A stretch of 15,278 nucleotides of DNA, from NCBI GenBank assembly GCA_036373975.1, contig DASUUR010000068.1, positions 1 to 15,278 on the forward strand, written 5' to 3'. The DNA comes from DASUUR01 sp036373975 (GTDB lineage: Bacteria > Patescibacteriota > Saccharimonadia > Saccharimonadales > Saccharimonadaceae). The position numbers were made by a program, and so were the translations under genes. Within the stretch, counting starts at the first letter, position 1, and every line of letters starts with the position of its first letter. Under the pieces are notes generated by a model that was not told the origin of the DNA, did no database searches, and was given only the letters and a program-made list of their open reading frames with translations. Positions 7,578 to 13,943 of this stretch are shown here, one piece after another.

Positions 7578-7586
7578 TGCTTAAAT
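7578..7586 (+). promoter_or_regulatory. Extended -10 promoter, leaderless, for the membrane protein at 7593
   Basis: TGC followed by TTAAAT (7581-7586). Counting 7 nt downstream puts the transcription start on the A of the ATG at 7593. No Shine-Dalgarno sequence precedes that ATG, which fits leaderless initiation. Confidence 0.5.
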
Positions 7587-7592
7587 ACATCC

Positions 7593-8171
7593 ATGCAGCC
7601 ATCTTATAACGATGTTCTCCCCCCCGTGCCAACCAGCATCCCCAACCGCCGTGGGCTTTCCAAGCGCACCGTTTACATTGGCGGACTGTTGCTTCTCGCC
7701 CTTATAGTTGGAAGTGCGCTCCTAATTGCCAGCTCAAACGATGGACTCAAAAAGTCCTTGCAGCGCTTAACCGTTCGGCTGGAAGTATTGCAATCCATGA
7801 CCAACGACGCACGTGAAGCGATCGTAAACCCTGACCTCGCCAAGATCAATAGTGATGCGAGCATTCTTGTCACCGGAAGTATCGCGAGTCTAGAAAAGCC
7901 AATGGTCGCCGCCGGACGAGGTAGCGTCACAGACGACAATAAGAAAGCCGAAGCAGACACAGCCACCCTCGAGACCCTTAAGCAAGCGAAACTTACCGGC
8001 AATTTTGACACAACATTCGCTCGGGTTCTCGGTCAAAAGATTGACACCGTCCTTGCCCTTCTAGCTGAGACCTATGGGCAGACAAACAGCGTCTCACTTA
8101 AATCAGCTCTTGATCATGAATACACTAATTTTAAGTCAATCAAAGAAGAGTTGAGCAAGCTCAAACTTTAA
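7593..8171 (+). CDS. Single-pass membrane protein, unknown function
   Basis: 192 residues, not recognised. A proline-rich cytoplasmic tail of 26 residues (PPVPTSIPNRR) ends in basic residues, followed by one hydrophobic segment at about 28-47 (YIGGLLLLALIVGSALLIAS). By the positive-inside rule the remaining 145 residues lie outside the membrane; they are mostly predicted helical and rich in Lys, Leu, Ala and Asp, with no Cys and no catalytic motif that I can see. It diverges from the pilin-RCC1 gene across a 121-base intergenic region, which hints at, but does not show, a related surface role. Its stop overlaps that of the YjbR-like gene by 3 bases in convergent orientation, with no terminator hairpin between them. 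Confidence 0.8.
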   Translation: MQPSYNDVLPPVPTSIPNRRGLSKRTVYIGGLLLLALIVGSALLIASSNDGLKKSLQRLTVRLEVLQSMTNDAREAIVNPDLAKINSDASILVTGSIASLEKPMVAAGRGSVTDDNKKAEADTATLETLKQAKLTGNFDTTFARVLGQKIDTVLALLAETYGQTNSVSLKSALDHEYTNFKSIKEELSKLKL

Positions 8172-8512
8172 GCCTTGGGCTTCACGAGTTCATAGCTGTG
8201 TCGAACAAGATCAAACAGCTCGTCATCACCCAGCTGACCACTGCAAATAATTGTGTTCCAGTGCTTTTTGTTTAGGTGATACCCTGGTAGAACTGTTTCG
8301 TATTTATCACGCAACATAACGGCAAGTTGCGGATCACATTTTAGGCTCACCCTGAGTGGCTTACTCCCCTCAGAGATAAGCGCCATCATCTTGCCATCAT
8401 TGGCGGCTTTATCGCCCACTTTGTACACAGCAACATCCTCGCCAAACGGATAATCGAGCCAGGTGCCAGGAAGCTTCAAGATAAAATCTTCAAGAACTTT
8501 CTGTGTCATCAT
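8168..8512 (-). CDS. YjbR/MmcQ-family protein
   Basis: 114 residues, the usual length for this small family, whose fold resembles the double-wing DNA-binding CyaY-like fold; its biochemical role is not established. Family features visible: the N-terminal LPGTWLDYPFGEDVAVYKVG (residues about 15-34), then a KMMALI strand, 'PLRVSLKCDPQLA', and the conserved 'VLPGYHLNKKHWNTI' block at about 74-88, ending with a helix that carries DDELFDLVRHSYELV. Two adjacent ATG codons could serve as start; the first (8512) is 4 bases after the orn stop. No Shine-Dalgarno sequence is evident, so translation is probably coupled to orn in a two-gene transcript. Confidence 0.9.
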   Translation of the reverse strand: MMTQKVLEDFILKLPGTWLDYPFGEDVAVYKVGDKAANDGKMMALISEGSKPLRVSLKCDPQLAVMLRDKYETVLPGYHLNKKHWNTIICSGQLGDDELFDLVRHSYELVKPKA

Positions 8513-8516
8513 TGCG

Positions 8517-9062
8517 CTACACGACCTTTGCCGACGGGCGGACTTTGGTTAAATAATACTGCAATTCCATAATTGAGCCCCGAATGTCCTCGAGGGCGCG
8601 GTGGTCTTCTGGTTTAGCAAATTTTTTACGATACTTACCCTCGAATACCACCTTCCAGGCCGAAACATCAAGCATACGGTAATGAAGGCGAGCATCGAGC
8701 TCTGGCCAATACTTACGTATAAAACGTCGATCTTGATGGATCGAGTTGCCCGCCAACAGTACAGGCGCGTCTTTAGCAAAGTTATCATCAAGAAATGCCA
8801 ACAGCGCCTGTTCGGCATCTTGCTCGGTCACCTCGCTCTGCCGAACTCGCTCTGTCAGGCCCGATGCCCCGTGGTGTACCTTGCACCATTCATCCATCCC
8901 TGTCAGTGCTACTTCAGATTGGTGGATCACTGCATCCAATACGGCGACCTCATCAAAGTTCCAGTCGGTCGCAATAGCAGCCACTTCTAAAATTCGGTCA
9001 GTTTCGGGCTCCAACCCAGTCATTTCTAAATCCATCCACAGGACGGTCGCATGTTTTGTCAT
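8517..9062 (-). CDS. orn: Oligoribonuclease
   Basis: 3'-5' exoribonuclease of the DEDDh type that clears 2-5 nt RNA fragments left by RNA decay. 181 residues from ATG 9062. All catalytic residues are visible: Asp11 and Glu13 in WMDLEMTGLEPETDRILE, Asp111 in GNSIHQDRRFI, His154 and Asp159 in HRALEDIRGSI; these match Asp12, Glu14, Asp112, His158 and Asp163 of the E. coli enzyme. The frame stays open to 9119, but that extension would run through the terminator-like hairpin and has no homology, and the promoter hexamer at 9070-9075 points to 9062 with a leader of 0-1 nt. Orn is mainly known from gammaproteobacteria and actinobacteria, so its presence fits the actinobacteria-like flavour of this lineage. 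Followed after 4 bases by the YjbR-like gene. Confidence 0.96.
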   Translation of the reverse strand: MTKHATVLWMDLEMTGLEPETDRILEVAAIATDWNFDEVAVLDAVIHQSEVALTGMDEWCKVHHGASGLTERVRQSEVTEQDAEQALLAFLDDNFAKDAPVLLAGNSIHQDRRFIRKYWPELDARLHYRMLDVSAWKVVFEGKYRKKFAKPEDHRALEDIRGSIMELQYYLTKVRPSAKVV

Positions 9063-9069
9063 ATGCAGT

Positions 9070-9078
9070 AGTATAGCA
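9070..9078 (-). promoter_or_regulatory. Extended -10 promoter of orn, leaderless
   Basis: TGC followed by TATACT on the minus strand (hexamer 9070-9075). The expected start of transcription is 9063 or 9062, right at the ATG. The position where a -35 box would lie is occupied by the GC hairpin at 9086-9117, which suggests that the extended -10 carries the promoter. Confidence 0.65.
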
Positions 9079-9085
9079 AATGTAA

Positions 9086-9117
9086 GAGGCGGTGCGGAGT
9101 TACCTCCGCACCGCCTC
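9086..9117. terminator. Perfect 14-bp GC-rich hairpin after the unknown gene at 9123
   Basis: Arms 9086-9099 and 9104-9117 pair perfectly around a TTAC loop. On the plus strand it is followed by ACTTTTT; on the minus strand, the direction of the neighbouring genes, it is followed by a weaker TTACATTT tract. It begins 5 bases after the stop of the gene at 9123-9473 and ends just before the orn promoter, so it most likely insulates the two. Confidence 0.75.
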
Positions 9118-9122
9118 ACTTT

Positions 9123-9473
9123 TTACCGACGCCCGATCATCGAACCAGCGGCAACGGTATCCACCTTGAGCAGTAGATCACCGCTCCGGTAGACCCTAAC
9201 TCCAGCTGAATTGGAGAAAGGCGAGAGGCGAAGGAGCCTCACAAGAGACTCAGTCACTTCCCGCATACCGGCCGCTTCCGCAGCGGTGTCGAATCCATCG
9301 GTGCAATCCGCAATGCGGATGGCCGTTTCGTGCGCTTCGTCCTTGTCTAGTTCGCCGGCAAGCGCCGCGGCAATAACCGCGGTTGCATACTCGGCCTCAG
9401 CTTTCAACAACTGTGTTTTGAGCCTGTTGACATCCTGAATCGCCGTGTTCATGCGCCGGCGTACATTACTCAT
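9123..9473 (-). CDS. Small hypothetical protein, GC-richer than neighbours
   Basis: 116 residues, not recognised. Residues 1-45 look like a long amphipathic helix or coiled coil (NRLKTQLLKAEAEYATAVIAAALAGELDKDEAHETA), the middle is Ala/Glu-rich helix, and the C-terminal 35 residues (SNSAGVRVYRSGDLLLKVDTVA) look like two strands. One Cys, no signal peptide or membrane segment. A hand count of 9241-9360 gives 72 G/C of 120 (60%), above its surroundings. A ribosome binding site AGAGGTG precedes the ATG and it has its own promoter candidate and a hairpin right after the stop, so it looks like a self-contained one-gene unit between the dehydrogenase and orn. Coding status rests on the start signals and on plausible protein composition. 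Confidence 0.7.
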   Translation of the reverse strand: MSNVRRRMNTAIQDVNRLKTQLLKAEAEYATAVIAAALAGELDKDEAHETAIRIADCTDGFDTAAEAAGMREVTESLVRLLRLSPFSNSAGVRVYRSGDLLLKVDTVAAGSMIGRR

Positions 9474-9505
9474 ATCACACCTCTAATCGCTCGGCTGTAT
9501 GAACC

Positions 9506-9534
9506 ATGAAACCACTTACTACATGCTCTGTCAA
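9506..9534 (-). promoter_or_regulatory. Promoter candidate of the gene at 9123-9473
   Basis: Perfect TTGACA on the minus strand (9529-9534), then 17 bases and TTTCAT (9506-9511), 4 of 6 to TATAAT. The expected leader is about 26 nt and contains the ribosome binding site. This is the only clear -35 consensus in the window, unlike the TGn-type promoters of the housekeeping genes. Confidence 0.45.
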
Positions 9535-9549
9535 CCTTGCAGAGGATAG

Positions 9550-10791
9550 TTAACGTGCCTGGCGTGTCTGCCCTTCTTGGGAAAGTAGTTCCAACAGCGC
9601 AATCTCAAATGCCGCTTCACGTAAGCTCACACCTGACAGCTTCGCGCGCTCAAACATAGTCTGTGTTGCCACGGTAAGCAGGGTGTCCAACTTTGCATTC
9701 ACGTCTTGTTCGGTCCAATGCTCCCCTTGGCGGTTTTGCAGCCATTCCAAATAGCTCACTATAACACCGCCCGAGTTCGCAATAATGTCTGGTAAAATAT
9801 GCGCCCCACGGCCCGTAAGCGCGTCATGCGCTGCATCATCCACAGGGCTGTTTGCCAGCTCCACTAATATCTTTGCCTTTACCTCTTGAGCATTTTTAGT
9901 CGTTACAGCATCACCCAATGCTGCCAGTACTAGCACATCAACACCCAGACCCAGGATCACATCCCGGTCTATATCCTCGGTAGCGTTATTTGCAAGGTCT
10001 GCAAGTATACCCTTCTTGTATGGCACTCCTTTGAAAGAAAGTTGCGATTGATTATGGGTAAAATCCTTTACAGCAAGTGTGTGCTTTGAATCCGACACCG
10101 CAACAATTCGTACTGGTAGTTCCTGTTCGGCAATCTGTGCAAAAAAGAAGCCAACATTGCCAATGCCCTGCACCGCCACCGTAAGGGGCGTAGGCAGTTC
10201 AGGATGTGCCAAGATAAACTCTCGCAGGGCAATCACACCCCCACGGCCGGTTGCCGCTTCTCGGCCTTCTGAACCGCCATTTGCAAGGCTTTTACCAGTA
10301 AAGCTAGCTTTGTTTGTCTCGCCGGTCTGCTGTTCGAACTCGTCGACCATCCAGTCAATAACTTCACTATTTGTGTTAACGTCTGGTGCAGGAATGTCCT
10401 TGTCGGGGCCAATATGGGGCGCTAATTGACGCGCATAAGCTCGTGCGACCGCCTCGATATGCGCAGCATCGTAACGGGTAGGATCAAGCGCCACACCCCC
10501 TTTTCCTCCGCCAAGTGGAATTCCCACGGCAGCAGTTTTCAAGCTCATAAGCGTCGCCAGGGCGCGCACTTCATTCAAATCAACCTCAGGATGAAAGCGA
10601 ATGCCACCCTTAAACGGCCCTCGCTTGGAACTGTGCTGAATGCGATACGCGGGGTGCTTTATACCGTTTACTTCAAGCTCAAATATATGCTCGGCCTCTG
10701 CTTCGAACACATTTTTTATTGCGGACTCTGATAGCCCAAGATTCTTAGCGGCCCGATGAATACTTTTATGCGCCGTATCTAGCATTCCCAT
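9550..10791 (-). CDS. Glu/Leu/Phe/Val dehydrogenase (glutamate dehydrogenase-type)
   Basis: Oxidative deamination of an amino acid, most likely glutamate to 2-oxoglutarate and ammonia with NAD(P). 413 residues, normal for the hexameric enzyme class. Visible: RGPFKGGIRFHPEV (57-70), substrate loop PLGGGKGGV with catalytic Lys97, KDIPAPDVNTNSE with catalytic Asp127, SEGREAATGRGG (174-185), Rossmann GxGxxG at Gly209, 211 and 214, and a late Asn-Ser-Gly-Gly motif IIANSGGVIVSYLEW. Closely related leucine and phenylalanine dehydrogenases are shorter and differ around the substrate loop, so glutamate is favoured, not proven. AAGGAGG precedes the start. It lies 67 bases after msrB but has its own -10 box. 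No terminator is visible after the stop, so read-through into the gene at 9473 is possible. Confidence 0.94.
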   Translation of the reverse strand: MGMLDTAHKSIHRAAKNLGLSESAIKNVFEAEAEHIFELEVNGIKHPAYRIQHSSKRGPFKGGIRFHPEVDLNEVRALATLMSLKTAAVGIPLGGGKGGVALDPTRYDAAHIEAVARAYARQLAPHIGPDKDIPAPDVNTNSEVIDWMVDEFEQQTGETNKASFTGKSLANGGSEGREAATGRGGVIALREFILAHPELPTPLTVAVQGIGNVGFFFAQIAEQELPVRIVAVSDSKHTLAVKDFTHNQSQLSFKGVPYKKGILADLANNATEDIDRDVILGLGVDVLVLAALGDAVTTKNAQEVKAKILVELANSPVDDAAHDALTGRGAHILPDIIANSGGVIVSYLEWLQNRQGEHWTEQDVNAKLDTLLTVATQTMFERAKLSGVSLREAAFEIALLELLSQEGQTRQAR

Positions 10792-10832
10792 TTTCCCTCC
10801 TTGTTTGTCGTTCAGCCGCTCGTTGTTCCTTC

Positions 10833-10838
10833 AGTATA
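10833..10838 (-). promoter_or_regulatory. -10 box of the dehydrogenase gene
   Basis: TATACT on the minus strand without the TGn extension (GCG precedes it). The leader would be about 35 nt and ends with a strong AAGGAGG ribosome binding site, in contrast to the leaderless genes elsewhere in this window. Confidence 0.55.
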
Positions 10839-10858
10839 CGCCTCGTTAGGCGCCTTTG

Positions 10859-11251
10859 CTACCGCTGTTTAAACGCTAGACTCAGGGAGTTTATACAGTA
10901 ACGCTGACCAGTAGGCGTAGTGGGTGCATCAGGGAAAACATGACCTAAGTGGCTGCCACACGTTGCACACACTACCTCTGTGCGTACCATGTTATGGCTT
11001 GTGTCCTCATTAAAGCTAACCGCCCCAGGCTTGGCATCGTAAAAACTTGGCCAACCGCAGTGGGCATCAAATTTCGTGTCGCTATCAAAAAGCGGTGTCC
11101 CGCAGGCGCCGCAAGCATAAGTACCAGCCTGATCGTTATAAAGAAGCGCGCCAGAATAAGGGGCCTCCGTATCCTTTTCGCGGAGCACGCGGTATTGCTC
11201 GGGGCTCAACCGTTTCCGCCACTCCTCTTCGCCAATGCCCTTTCCATCCAT
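10859..11251 (-). CDS. msrB: Peptide-methionine (R)-S-oxide reductase
   Basis: Reduces the R form of methionine sulfoxide in proteins; a single-domain cytoplasmic enzyme. 130 residues. Structural zinc is held by two CxxC pairs, Cys47/Cys50 (ACGACG) and Cys95/Cys98 (VCATCG). The catalytic Cys119 is in GQRYCINSLSL and a possible resolving Cys65 is in DAHCGWPSF. The conserved SHNMVRTEV and GHVFPDAP blocks are present. The N-terminal EEEWRKRLSPEQYRVLREKDTE is typical of the family. It is the third gene of the argS-mscL-msrB unit, its ATG 5 bases after the mscL stop with only a weak ribosome binding site, so coupling is likely. The neighbouring MscL does not imply a direct functional link. Confidence 0.97.
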   Translation of the reverse strand: MDGKGIGEEEWRKRLSPEQYRVLREKDTEAPYSGALLYNDQAGTYACGACGTPLFDSDTKFDAHCGWPSFYDAKPGAVSFNEDTSHNMVRTEVVCATCGSHLGHVFPDAPTTPTGQRYCINSLSLAFKQR

Positions 11252-11256
11252 GATAA

Positions 11257-11619
11257 TTATTTCTTCTGTTCTTTCTTGTCAAAACCAAGAACACGCACCA
11301 CCGCATAGACCACGAAGGCAATAACCAAGAAATTAACCAAGTCATTTAAGAATACGCCGTAATGCAGCACCGCTGGCTGACCAGCAGCGGTGGTACCTAA
11401 GTGCAACGACAAGCCTTTTAGTCCTTGGGCCGACCCCAAAACAAAGCCAAGAGGCGGCATTACAATATTATCGATTAGGGATTTTACAACTACAGATACA
11501 GCACCACCAAGAACTAAACCAACTGCGAGGCCAACAACGCCCTGCTCCCTAATAAACAACTGGAAACCGCTAAAATGTGCCTTGCCTCGCTGTGCTACTA
11601 CTTTTGCTTTCTCTCCCAT
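11257..11619 (-). CDS. mscL: Large-conductance mechanosensitive channel
   Basis: Pentameric membrane channel that opens under high membrane tension and releases solutes during hypo-osmotic shock. 120 residues from ATG 11619. An N-terminal helix (GFQLFIREQGVVGLAVGLVLGGA) runs into TM1 at about 25-47, with the conserved 'GLAVGLVLGGAVSVVVKSLIDNIVMPPLG' pore region; a periplasmic loop follows and TM2 is at about 92-112 (LVNFLVIAFVVYAVV), then a basic tail (DKKEQKK). The reading frame is open to 11655, but TAGGAGGAAT directly before 11619 fixes the start there. The binding site overlaps the argS stop, so the gene is translated right after argS. Confidence 0.95.
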   Translation of the reverse strand: MGEKAKVVAQRGKAHFSGFQLFIREQGVVGLAVGLVLGGAVSVVVKSLIDNIVMPPLGFVLGSAQGLKGLSLHLGTTAAGQPAVLHYGVFLNDLVNFLVIAFVVYAVVRVLGFDKKEQKK

Positions 11620-11626
11620 ATTCCTC

Positions 11627-13297
11627 CTACATTCGCTCGGGGGCCGGTATACCAAGTACCGTTAAACCATTCTTTAGAACTACACTATACGCCTGCACTA
11701 ATGCAGCACGCTCGGCTTCGCGCGCGTGGCCCACAATCCTATTGTGCTCGTAAAAGCGATTGAATTGCTGTGTTAACTCGTATAGATAGGCCGTTAGGAC
11801 ATGCGGAGTGAGTTCCTCTACCGCCTTTGCCGTCACCGCGGGGTACTGCAGTAACCTTACCGCCAGTTGATGTTCGTCACCTTCAATTGAGTCACCCACA
11901 GGTACAGCTGCATCAAGTTTGGCCAAAATACTACGCGCACGGGCATAGGCATACTGGAGGTATGGCCCCGAGTTGCCCTCAAGACTCACTGCTTCGTTAA
12001 TATCAAATATGATATCACTGCCAATACGAACCTTGAGCATGGCATAACGTAGAGCGCCCGTAACCGTATCTTCTATATTTTTTGCATCAGGGCTACGCGC
12101 CAACACCGCTTCATGCAATGCCCTGAAGAGCCATTCAATATTAAGGACTTTTCCTGTTCGACTGCTCATTTTACCAGTGCTTAATTTAACCATTCCAGTA
12201 GGAATGTTGGTCGTTTTACCAGCCAGCTCTGACAGAACAAGTTCTGCCGCCTTAAATACCACCTTAAAGTACTCTTTTTGCTCTTCCGCAGTAACGATAT
12301 AGCTCATATCAGGGTGGAATTCGGTATGCTTGAGCTGCATTAGCCCTAAATCACGCGCTTCATAGAGCGTATTTCCGCGCGAATTTAAGAATACCCGTGT
12401 GTGCAGATCGTATTTCTCGCCCTCAAATATGACCGCTCCTTCACTTTCTTTGAAGACCGTGCCAATATTCGCTTCAACTATCTTCCGGCCGAGCTCATCG
12501 GCCTCGCGCTCGAAATAACGGCGTTCAACATGCTTGCTGCCGATTGTCGCAATTATCTCATCGAGATAATCGAAGCTCCACTGTTTGCAGAGTTCGTAGA
12601 CTTCTTTGTAAAACGGATCGTCAAGCGTGAAGGATTGCTTTGCGAGCAGGTCAATCTGCTGCTTTTCAAGGGGGTCTTCGTATGCTCCCGTTCCTTCGAC
12701 ATACATTCTGCTCAAGAATGCCGGACGTTCTGCCGGAACAATTTCTTTAAGCTTTTGTATATCACCCTGCGCATATTTTAAGATTGCCCACATACTCCTG
12801 CCTACATGCAGCCCGACGTCGCCGTGGTAACTTACCCGATGCACTTCCCCGCTACCAAGTTCAAGCAAATTAGCGATTGTATCAGCAACGATTGAGTTAT
12901 AAGCGTGCCCGATATGCATATCTTTGAAGGCGTTAGGGTTATTCGTCTCTATCACCTGCTTCTTACCCCTAAATATTTCTTGGGTGCCATAGGACTGGCT
13001 GCGGCTGTAGGCCTCTGCTGTGGCCTGGGCGAGCAGACTGTTAGCAAGGGTGATATTCACGAATCCACCAACGGCCTCGGCTTTCGCGATTGCGTCGTGC
13101 CGTAGCTGGCTGGCGAGTGCCTGAGCAATGTCCTGCGGGCTCTTTTTGAGCTCTTTGGCAAATACAAAGCACGGCAAGGCGTAATCAGCAGCAAACTCAG
13201 CACGTGCAATCTCGATGCTCGGCGACTGGCTCACGCCAAGTACCGACTGAGCAGTGCTAGCAATATCCGATAAAGCAGTATCTAAAATGTAGGGCAT
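11627..13297 (-). CDS. argS: Arginyl-tRNA synthetase
   Basis: Class I aminoacyl-tRNA synthetase that charges tRNA-Arg. 556 residues, full length for the family. An N-terminal additional domain (about 1-100) precedes the catalytic core with ETNNPNAFKDMHIGHAYNS (HIGH at 128-131) and HGDVGLHVGRSMW; the second ATP-binding motif is KMSSR at 376-380 (STGKMSSRTGK). The C-terminal anticodon-binding DALR domain includes NSGPYLQYAYARARSIL. All expected blocks are present, so it should be active. It is the first gene of the argS-mscL-msrB unit. The start is preceded by a TGC-TATACT promoter giving a leader of about 4 nt, and no Shine-Dalgarno sequence is present. Confidence 0.98.
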   Translation of the reverse strand: MPYILDTALSDIASTAQSVLGVSQSPSIEIARAEFAADYALPCFVFAKELKKSPQDIAQALASQLRHDAIAKAEAVGGFVNITLANSLLAQATAEAYSRSQSYGTQEIFRGKKQVIETNNPNAFKDMHIGHAYNSIVADTIANLLELGSGEVHRVSYHGDVGLHVGRSMWAILKYAQGDIQKLKEIVPAERPAFLSRMYVEGTGAYEDPLEKQQIDLLAKQSFTLDDPFYKEVYELCKQWSFDYLDEIIATIGSKHVERRYFEREADELGRKIVEANIGTVFKESEGAVIFEGEKYDLHTRVFLNSRGNTLYEARDLGLMQLKHTEFHPDMSYIVTAEEQKEYFKVVFKAAELVLSELAGKTTNIPTGMVKLSTGKMSSRTGKVLNIEWLFRALHEAVLARSPDAKNIEDTVTGALRYAMLKVRIGSDIIFDINEAVSLEGNSGPYLQYAYARARSILAKLDAAVPVGDSIEGDEHQLAVRLLQYPAVTAKAVEELTPHVLTAYLYELTQQFNRFYEHNRIVGHAREAERAALVQAYSVVLKNGLTVLGIPAPERM

Positions 13298-13307
13298 AAT
13301 TACTGTT

Positions 13308-13316
13308 AGTATAGCA
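13308..13316 (-). promoter_or_regulatory. Extended -10 promoter of argS, nearly leaderless
   Basis: TGC followed by TATACT on the minus strand (hexamer 13308-13313). The transcription start is expected near 13301, four bases before the ATG at 13297. The element is identical to that of orn and of the polyprenyl synthase gene. Confidence 0.65.
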
Positions 13317-13408
13317 ATGTTACCCCAGTTTTCAAACCATAGGCTCGACCGTAAAGATTGCGGACAAAACTATAATTTCAAAGGTTTTTGGCAAGAGTAA
13401 GCTCGTGG

Positions 13409-13439
13409 GAGCAGCCGGGTCCGAAGACGCCGGCTGCTC
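13409..13439 (-). terminator. GC hairpin with a TTCG loop after the GC-rich membrane protein gene
   Basis: Arms 13409-13418 and 13430-13439 pair over 10 bp. Inside, GTC/GAC pairs close a loop that reads C-TTCG-G on the minus strand, the very stable tetraloop, with one bulged base. It starts 8 bases after the TGA of the gene at 13448. No T-run follows, so termination in the strict Rho-independent sense is uncertain; it may protect the 3' end instead. Confidence 0.6.
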
Positions 13440-13447
13440 ACCAGTGG

Positions 13448-13786
13448 TCAGTAGCGGATGCCGAGGCGGATGTAGCGCAGCGCCTCTTCGCGCTTGCGCT
13501 CGGCCTCGTCCTTCTCGTCCTGGATCTTCTGCCGCGCGTCGGACTGCGCCATCCAAGGCGTGGCGGAGGCGGCGACGGCGAGGATCGCGAAGAGAATGGA
13601 AAAGCGCGGGAAGTACCGCACGAAGGGCTCGTAAGTGCACGCCTCCACCATCAGATAGGTGGGGGCGAGCGAGCAGATGACGCCGAGCGTCAGGAGCAGT
13701 CCACCTCGCTCCTTCTTGCCCGCCTGGGTGCCGAGCTTGATGGAACCGGCGAAACCGAGGAGACCGATGAGAACGAGGAAAACCAT
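13448..13786 (-). CDS. Small GC-rich membrane protein of unknown function
   Basis: 112 residues, not recognised. Three hydrophobic segments at about 2-19 (VFLVLIGLLGFAGSIKLG), 28-48 (GGLLLTLGVICSLAPTYLMVE) and 59-77 (FPRFSILFAILAVAASATP), then a charged tail with coiled-coil character (KIQDEKDEAERKREEALRYIR, about 87-107) that ends IRY. Two Cys (38 and 50). By hand count 80 of 120 bases in 13501-13620 are G or C (67%), far above the flanking genes, and codons are correspondingly G/C-ending, suggesting transfer or a distinct class of gene. No good ribosome binding site is visible; a TGC-TATAAT promoter lies about 100 bases upstream. An antisense frame is also open here but has low-complexity composition. 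A protein on this strand with three clean membrane helices is the more credible reading. Confidence 0.65.
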   Translation of the reverse strand: MVFLVLIGLLGFAGSIKLGTQAGKKERGGLLLTLGVICSLAPTYLMVEACTYEPFVRYFPRFSILFAILAVAASATPWMAQSDARQKIQDEKDEAERKREEALRYIRLGIRY

Positions 13787-13891
13787 TGCGGGCCCTGCTT
13801 TCTTGTTCAGTTAAGGATCGTGAACTTCTGACGGGTAAAGCTCAACTCTTGCCATCTACATTTATATCATAGAGCATAAGAAAAATCAAGT

Positions 13892-13900
13892 ATTATAGCA
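13892..13900 (-). promoter_or_regulatory. Extended -10 promoter (TGC-TATAAT) upstream of the GC-rich gene
   Basis: TGC followed by a perfect TATAAT on the minus strand (hexamer 13892-13897), the best promoter in the window. The start would be near 13885, giving a leader of about 100 nt to the ATG at 13786, much longer than for other genes here. The leader shows no clear riboswitch or strong hairpin that I can recognise. Confidence 0.6.
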
Positions 13901-13929
13901 GTGATTTTGTGGTTTAGTAAGGTGATTTT
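13901..13929 (-). repeat. Short direct repeats just upstream of the TGC-TATAAT promoter
   Basis: GTGATTTT occurs at 13901-13908 and again at 13922-13929 (AAAATCAC on the coding strand), 21 bases apart, which is two helical turns. A related GTGGTTTA lies directly between them at 13909-13916. The place, overlapping and upstream of the -35 region, suits an operator or activator site. Chance is possible in AT-rich DNA. Confidence 0.35.
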
Positions 13930-13943
13930 CGCTTTATTACAAA

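Noticed and set aside
9084..9119. The 14-bp hairpin as part of a tRNA or other structured RNA gene
   Set aside because: It is a single stem-loop without cloverleaf arms, directly after a stop codon, which fits a terminator better.
8746..9192. A 148-codon plus-strand open frame across orn and the hairpin
   Set aside because: It is antisense to the catalytic core of Orn and runs through the terminator-like hairpin; composition is Ser/Thr/Arg-rich as expected of a shadow frame.
10839..10852. Small hairpin CGCCT-CGTT-AGGCG between msrB and the dehydrogenase gene as a terminator
   Set aside because: The stem has only 5 bp, no T-run follows, and it overlaps the -10 region of the dehydrogenase promoter.
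13388..13831. A 147-codon open frame on the plus strand across the GC-rich region
   Set aside because: It is antisense to the three-helix membrane protein gene. Its translation is low-complexity, rich in Arg, Gly and Glu, and open mainly because high GC removes stops. No ribosome binding site or promoter is seen.
13787..13943. The intergenic region and 100-nt leader as a riboswitch or small RNA
   Set aside because: I could not identify any conserved riboswitch core or strong hairpin; only the promoter and short direct repeats are supported.
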